Below are positions 60,448 through 64,000 of a DNA stretch of 64,000 nt, piece after piece. Position 1 is the stretch's first letter, and the number at the start of each line of letters is the position of its first letter. Origin of the DNA: Bacteroidia bacterium (GTDB lineage: Bacteria; Bacteroidota; Bacteroidia; Bacteroidales; GWA2-32-17); the NCBI GenBank assembly GCA_016218155.1, contig JACREQ010000008.1:62001-126000 (forward strand). Direction: 5' to 3'. Below the pieces are notes generated by a model. It was not told the DNA's origin. It made no database searches and worked only from the letters and a program-made list of their open reading frames with translations. A program made the translations under genes and the position numbers.

Positions 60448-61626
60448 TTATTGGTAAATAGTTAGCTCAGAAATAACTTTTTGTAATTCTTTTTCAGTTT
60501 CAAACATGCTATTTATACTCGAATAATAGAAAGCAAGTTCCATCATATAGTCAATTAATGAAATTTCGCCTTTATCAAATGCTGTTTTAAGCAATTCAGC
60601 ATTATTTGCCGACATCAAAGTTAAACGATACGCATCAACTGTTTTTCGTAGACTTATTGCCTTACCATGTAAAATTTTAAGTTTATTGTAAAAATTAATT
60701 TTATAATCAGTCTCCAATGCCTGAATAGCAAGAATATTTGCTTTAGCGAATTTAACAGTGTTTTTGTTTTCCCATAACGGAATTGATATGCCTACACTTA
60801 AACCCTGGAATTGTTGCCCTACAACTTTCTCACTCATATAGCCTGTAGATAATTTTGGTAAACTCATTGCCATATTAAGTTTTTGTTGTTTCTGACTTAT
60901 TTCAATTTCTTGTTTCAGCCAAGATAAAACCGGACTGCTTTTTTCAGCTTCAATATACCACTGCTCAAAATCAACTGGGATTTCTTTTACTACAAAAACG
61001 GTATCTTCAACTGCTATTGCGGTTCCACCGTTTAAAGAAGTAAGCTCTGAAGTGTATCCTTTAAGTTTCAGATCATTTGTTTCGGATTCTTTCTGAGCAT
61101 TTAATAAGTTTAATTGTGTTTTGTTATATTCAATAACATTTACATCTCCGTTATTAAACCTTGCTTTATAAGAATCGGAAATACTCTGAGCATGTTTCAA
61201 TCGTCTGTCGTATTCTTTTTTCAAAGCATTTGCATTGATAATATCTATACATAGACTTCGAGCTTGAAGAAGTACTGTTTTTAATTGTTTCTGATATTCA
61301 AGCTCCAGTTGCTGATTCTTCATGTTTGCAATTTTGCTTTTGTAACAATATGCCGTTGGAAAATCAAACGACTGTCTTATGCTAAAATCAGTACGGTTGC
61401 CAATAGCTGAAGGATTACCAAATAAATAGTTGAATTCAAATTCAGGATTTTTAAGGTAAATGCCTGTTCTATTGCCAAAACTATTGGCTTCAACACTTTT
61501 TTGCAATGCTAAAAGAGTTGAGTTGTTCTTTTCTATTTGCGGCAAAATACTTTCAATACTGTTTTGTGCTAAAAGAGAAATCGGCAAAAAGAAAAGAACA
61601 GAACATATTTTTATGTATTTGTTCAT
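60448..61626 (-). CDS. TolC-family outer-membrane channel of the third RND system
   Basis: 392 residues. Signal peptide (1-20, ending LLAQ), two OEP repeats with long amphipathic helices. It is shorter than the CusC-like protein at 28864 and lacks its low-complexity insert. It lies 12 bases after the DUF3147-like gene and ends the operon beginning beyond the right edge. It probably works with the RND permease that runs off the window. Confidence 0.85.
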   Translation of the reverse strand: MNKYIKICSVLFFLPISLLAQNSIESILPQIEKNNSTLLALQKSVEANSFGNRTGIYLKNPEFEFNYLFGNPSAIGNRTDFSIRQSFDFPTAYCYKSKIANMKNQQLELEYQKQLKTVLLQARSLCIDIINANALKKEYDRRLKHAQSISDSYKARFNNGDVNVIEYNKTQLNLLNAQKESETNDLKLKGYTSELTSLNGGTAIAVEDTVFVVKEIPVDFEQWYIEAEKSSPVLSWLKQEIEISQKQQKLNMAMSLPKLSTGYMSEKVVGQQFQGLSVGISIPLWENKNTVKFAKANILAIQALETDYKINFYNKLKILHGKAISLRKTVDAYRLTLMSANNAELLKTAFDKGEISLIDYMMELAFYYSSINSMFETEKELQKVISELTIYQ

Positions 61627-61638
61627 TTTTATTCTATG

Positions 61639-61992
61639 TTAAAAATTAATACCATAATATTTTAATACTACAACATAACCCCAATAAGCAATGGCTGTAA
61701 TAGCTGCCGATATCGTTAACGATACCCAGAAATTTAAACCAAACTTGATGAACAAGGGAAATGCTATTAAAAAAATAAAGCTAGGAATGACTGCAATAAG
61801 GACATTCCAAGAAAGAGAAGCAACTTTCTGGGAATTGTTTGTGTCCAGATACAGCCAAACCATAGCCAATAAAGTAGTCAATGGTAAAGATGCGTAAATA
61901 GCTGCCATTACTGAATTTCGTTTGCTTACTTCTGAAATTGCAACAATTAACACAGAAGTTACCAATACTTTAATAATAAATCTAATTATCAT
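61639..61992 (-). CDS. DUF3147-like small membrane protein
   Basis: 117 residues with four hydrophobic helices (about 3-20, 30-47, 62-81, 86-112). The overall pattern, length and motifs (SKRNSVMAAIYASLPLTT) fit DUF3147, a family of unknown function. Its ATG overlaps the stop of the RND permease by four bases (ATGA), so it is co-translated with the pump and is likely a pump accessory. Confidence 0.75.
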   Translation of the reverse strand: MIIRFIIKVLVTSVLIVAISEVSKRNSVMAAIYASLPLTTLLAMVWLYLDTNNSQKVASLSWNVLIAVIPSFIFLIAFPLFIKFGLNFWVSLTISAAITAIAYWGYVVVLKYYGINF

Positions 61993-64000
61993 ACCTTTTC
62001 ATTTTTTAAAATTCCACGATTTCTGAGAATACTATAAACAATTGGTATAATATACATATTTAATAAAGTAGAAGTAAGCAATCCACCCAAAATAACTTTT
62101 GCCATCGGACTTTGAATTTCATTACCCGAAAGATCACCTTTCAAAGCTAATGGAATAAGTGCAAGAGCCGCAGTAAGTGCAGTCATTAAAATTGGGTTTA
62201 ATCTGTCTATTGAACCTTTTGTTACGGTTTCATATAAAGAAGTACCTTTCTTATGTAAATTCTGATAATTTGAAATCAGCAGAATTCCATTTCGCGTTGC
62301 AATACCAAAAAGTGTAATAAATCCAATAATTGCAGGAATACTTAATATGCCTGAAGTAAAATAAATTGAGAAAACACCACCAATTAATGCAAGTGGAAGA
62401 TTTAACAATATAATACCCGCTAACTTGAAATTTTTGAACTCCTGATAAAGCAATAAGAAAATAATAAAAATTGCAATTATTGAAGTATACAGAAGTGTTT
62501 GGGAAGCTTTTTCTTCACTTTCAAATTGTCCACCGTATACAATCCCATACCCTTCTGGCACCTTTACTTTATTATCAACAGCTTTTTTGATGTCTTTTAC
62601 TACACTGCTTATATCCCTTCCTGAAACGTTTGCTGAAACAACAATTTTTCGTTGAACATTTTCCCTGCTGATGGAACTTGGGCCAGTTACAGAAACTATA
62701 TCAGCAACTTCTTCTAATGGGATTTTTTTACCATCATATGTATCAATTAATGCTGATTTAATACCCTCTATAGTTTCTGTATAATTTTTATCTAGACGTA
62801 ATACAAGATCAAACCTTCGCTGTCCCTCATAAATGTCCGCAAGTTTTTCCCCACCAAATGAAATATCAATAAATTCGTTGAAACGCTCAATAGTAATTCC
62901 GTATTGAGCCAGCATTTCCCTATTTGCTTTTATTTGTATCTGAGGAACATCTATTTGCTGATCTACATTTACATCTACTAAACCTTCAATTCCAGCAACC
63001 GAGCTTTTAACCTCATTACCTAATGCGAAAAGCTTATTCAAGTCATTTCCAAAAATTTTAATTGCAATATTCGCTCTTGTACCCGATAACATGTGATCTA
63101 TTCTGTGTCCTAGAGGTTGACCAACAGTAGCAGCAATGCCAGGTACACCAGATAGTTTTTTACGGACATCGGCCATAAACTCATCTCTACTTCGATCTTT
63201 TAATTTAAAATTAACATCTATTTCTGCACTATTAACTTTTTGGGAATGTTCATCTAATTCTCCTCTACCTGTTCTTCTTGCAGTACTTACAACTTCTGGT
63301 ATTGATAACAGTTCTGTTTCAATAAGATTTCCAAGAATATTGCTCTCTTCTAATGAAGTTCCAGGCTTACAGATAGCCGACAAGGTTAAAGAACCTTCAT
63401 TAAACTCAGGAAGAAAACTTCTTCCCATAGTTGAAAAAGCAATTATTGAAGCAACAAAAAGTCCTAACGATGAAAATAAAACTACACGTTTGTGATTCAG
63501 AGACCAGGTAAGTGATTTTTCATAATAGCCTGATAATTTTCGCACCAACCACTTTTCTTTTTTGTTTTTATTCAGGTATTTTTCATTTGTCAATAACATA
63601 TTACACAATAGCGGAGTGAGTGTCATCGCAACAATAAGAGAAACAAACAATGCAACAATAAATAAAACACCAAGTGGTATCAACATTCTTCCTTCCATTC
63701 CAGAAAGAAAAAACAAAGGAAGAAAAGCCACAATAATTATAAATGTTGCATTCAAAATTGAGGCTTGAATTTCCTTTAATGCATCAAATACAACATTAAT
63801 ATTAGATATTTTTTCTTCAGCAGGTTTTGCATGATTTTGTCGCAGTCGTTTATATACATTTTCTACATAAATTATGGCATCATCAACAAGAACTCCAATG
63901 GCTATTGCCATACCTCCCAGACTCATTGTATTTATGTTTAGTCCAAATAATTTCATAACAAGAATAGCTCCCAGTAAAGAAAGCGGTATTGCAAGCAATG
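61989..64000 (-). CDS. Heavy-metal RND efflux permease, third system (partial, N-terminus outside)
   Basis: About 670 residues to the stop at 61989; the beginning lies beyond base 64000. The visible part starts within the first membrane bundle (GGMAIAIGVLVDDAIIYVENV relay motif), then the second porter half with GHRIDHMLSGTRANIAIKIFG, a signature of the heavy-metal subfamily but different from both other pumps here, and the last helices ending VYSILRNRG. It probably exports a different metal from the CusA-like and CzcA-like pumps. An adaptor gene is not seen and is expected to the right. Confidence 0.88.
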   Translation of the reverse strand, partial: LLAIPLSLLGAILVMKLFGLNINTMSLGGMAIAIGVLVDDAIIYVENVYKRLRQNHAKPAEEKISNINVVFDALKEIQASILNATFIIIVAFLPLFFLSGMEGRMLIPLGVLFIVALFVSLIVAMTLTPLLCNMLLTNEKYLNKNKKEKWLVRKLSGYYEKSLTWSLNHKRVVLFSSLGLFVASIIAFSTMGRSFLPEFNEGSLTLSAICKPGTSLEESNILGNLIETELLSIPEVVSTARRTGRGELDEHSQKVNSAEIDVNFKLKDRSRDEFMADVRKKLSGVPGIAATVGQPLGHRIDHMLSGTRANIAIKIFGNDLNKLFALGNEVKSSVAGIEGLVDVNVDQQIDVPQIQIKANREMLAQYGITIERFNEFIDISFGGEKLADIYEGQRRFDLVLRLDKNYTETIEGIKSALIDTYDGKKIPLEEVADIVSVTGPSSISRENVQRKIVVSANVSGRDISSVVKDIKKAVDNKVKVPEGYGIVYGGQFESEEKASQTLLYTSIIAIFIIFLLLYQEFKNFKLAGIILLNLPLALIGGVFSIYFTSGILSIPAIIGFITLFGIATRNGILLISNYQNLHKKGTSLYETVTKGSIDRLNPILMTALTAALALIPLALKGDLSGNEIQSPMAKVILGGLLTSTLLNMYIIPIVYSILRNRGILKNEKV

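Overview
The window is an AT-rich stretch of a Bacteroidota genome. Supporting signs are several secreted proteins with type IX secretion (T9SS) C-terminal sorting domains, -7 boxes of the TAnnTTTG type, few recognisable Shine-Dalgarno sites, Bacteroidota-style lipoproteins, and small families known mainly from this phylum (HYC_CC_PP, DUF6660). The order within the phylum is not resolved.

Left part (1-25.2 kb) is mostly housekeeping and signalling. It holds the 3' end of mfd; a convergent REC plus seven-PAS protein without an output domain; an envelope operon (coaX, an outer-membrane barrel, lptC, a two-helix protein, a CorC/HlyC-type protein, ppiD) with a clear terminator; a beta-propeller/SpoIIE phosphatase sensor followed by ispE; a lone thioester-reductase-like SDR; a PAS-LuxR regulator next to a 1570-residue T9SS surface protein; a second SpoIIE sensor; and a small orphan locus with a structured, tRNA-like minus-strand element and a ribbon-helix-helix/coiled-coil/membrane protein.

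Right part (25.4-64 kb) is a metal and redox island in which every convincing gene lies on the minus strand. It has three heavy-metal RND systems: a copper-type CusABC set with HMA proteins, a Met-rich lipoprotein and a heavy-metal-binding peptide; a CzcB-like adaptor with an RND permease fused to a TolC-like protein; and a third TolC/DUF3147/RND set running off the right edge. It also has a Zn/Cd/Pb-type P1B ATPase, a PII-like protein and a Fur-family regulator.

Inside the island, at about 38-46.5 kb, is a compact cluster of copper and haem electron-transfer proteins: two proteins with complete CuA ligand sets (one fused to cytochrome c), a NosR/NapH/CcoG-like Fe-S membrane protein, a cupredoxin, a YtkA-like lipoprotein, and a one-haem cytochrome fused to an outer-membrane barrel. 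There is no oxidase subunit I and no nitrous oxide reductase. I consider this cluster the best candidate for an undescribed system: a possible copper-based electron route from inner to outer membrane, set among copper export genes. Two near-identical M43 metalloproteases lie as direct repeats about 13.6 kb apart on either side of it.
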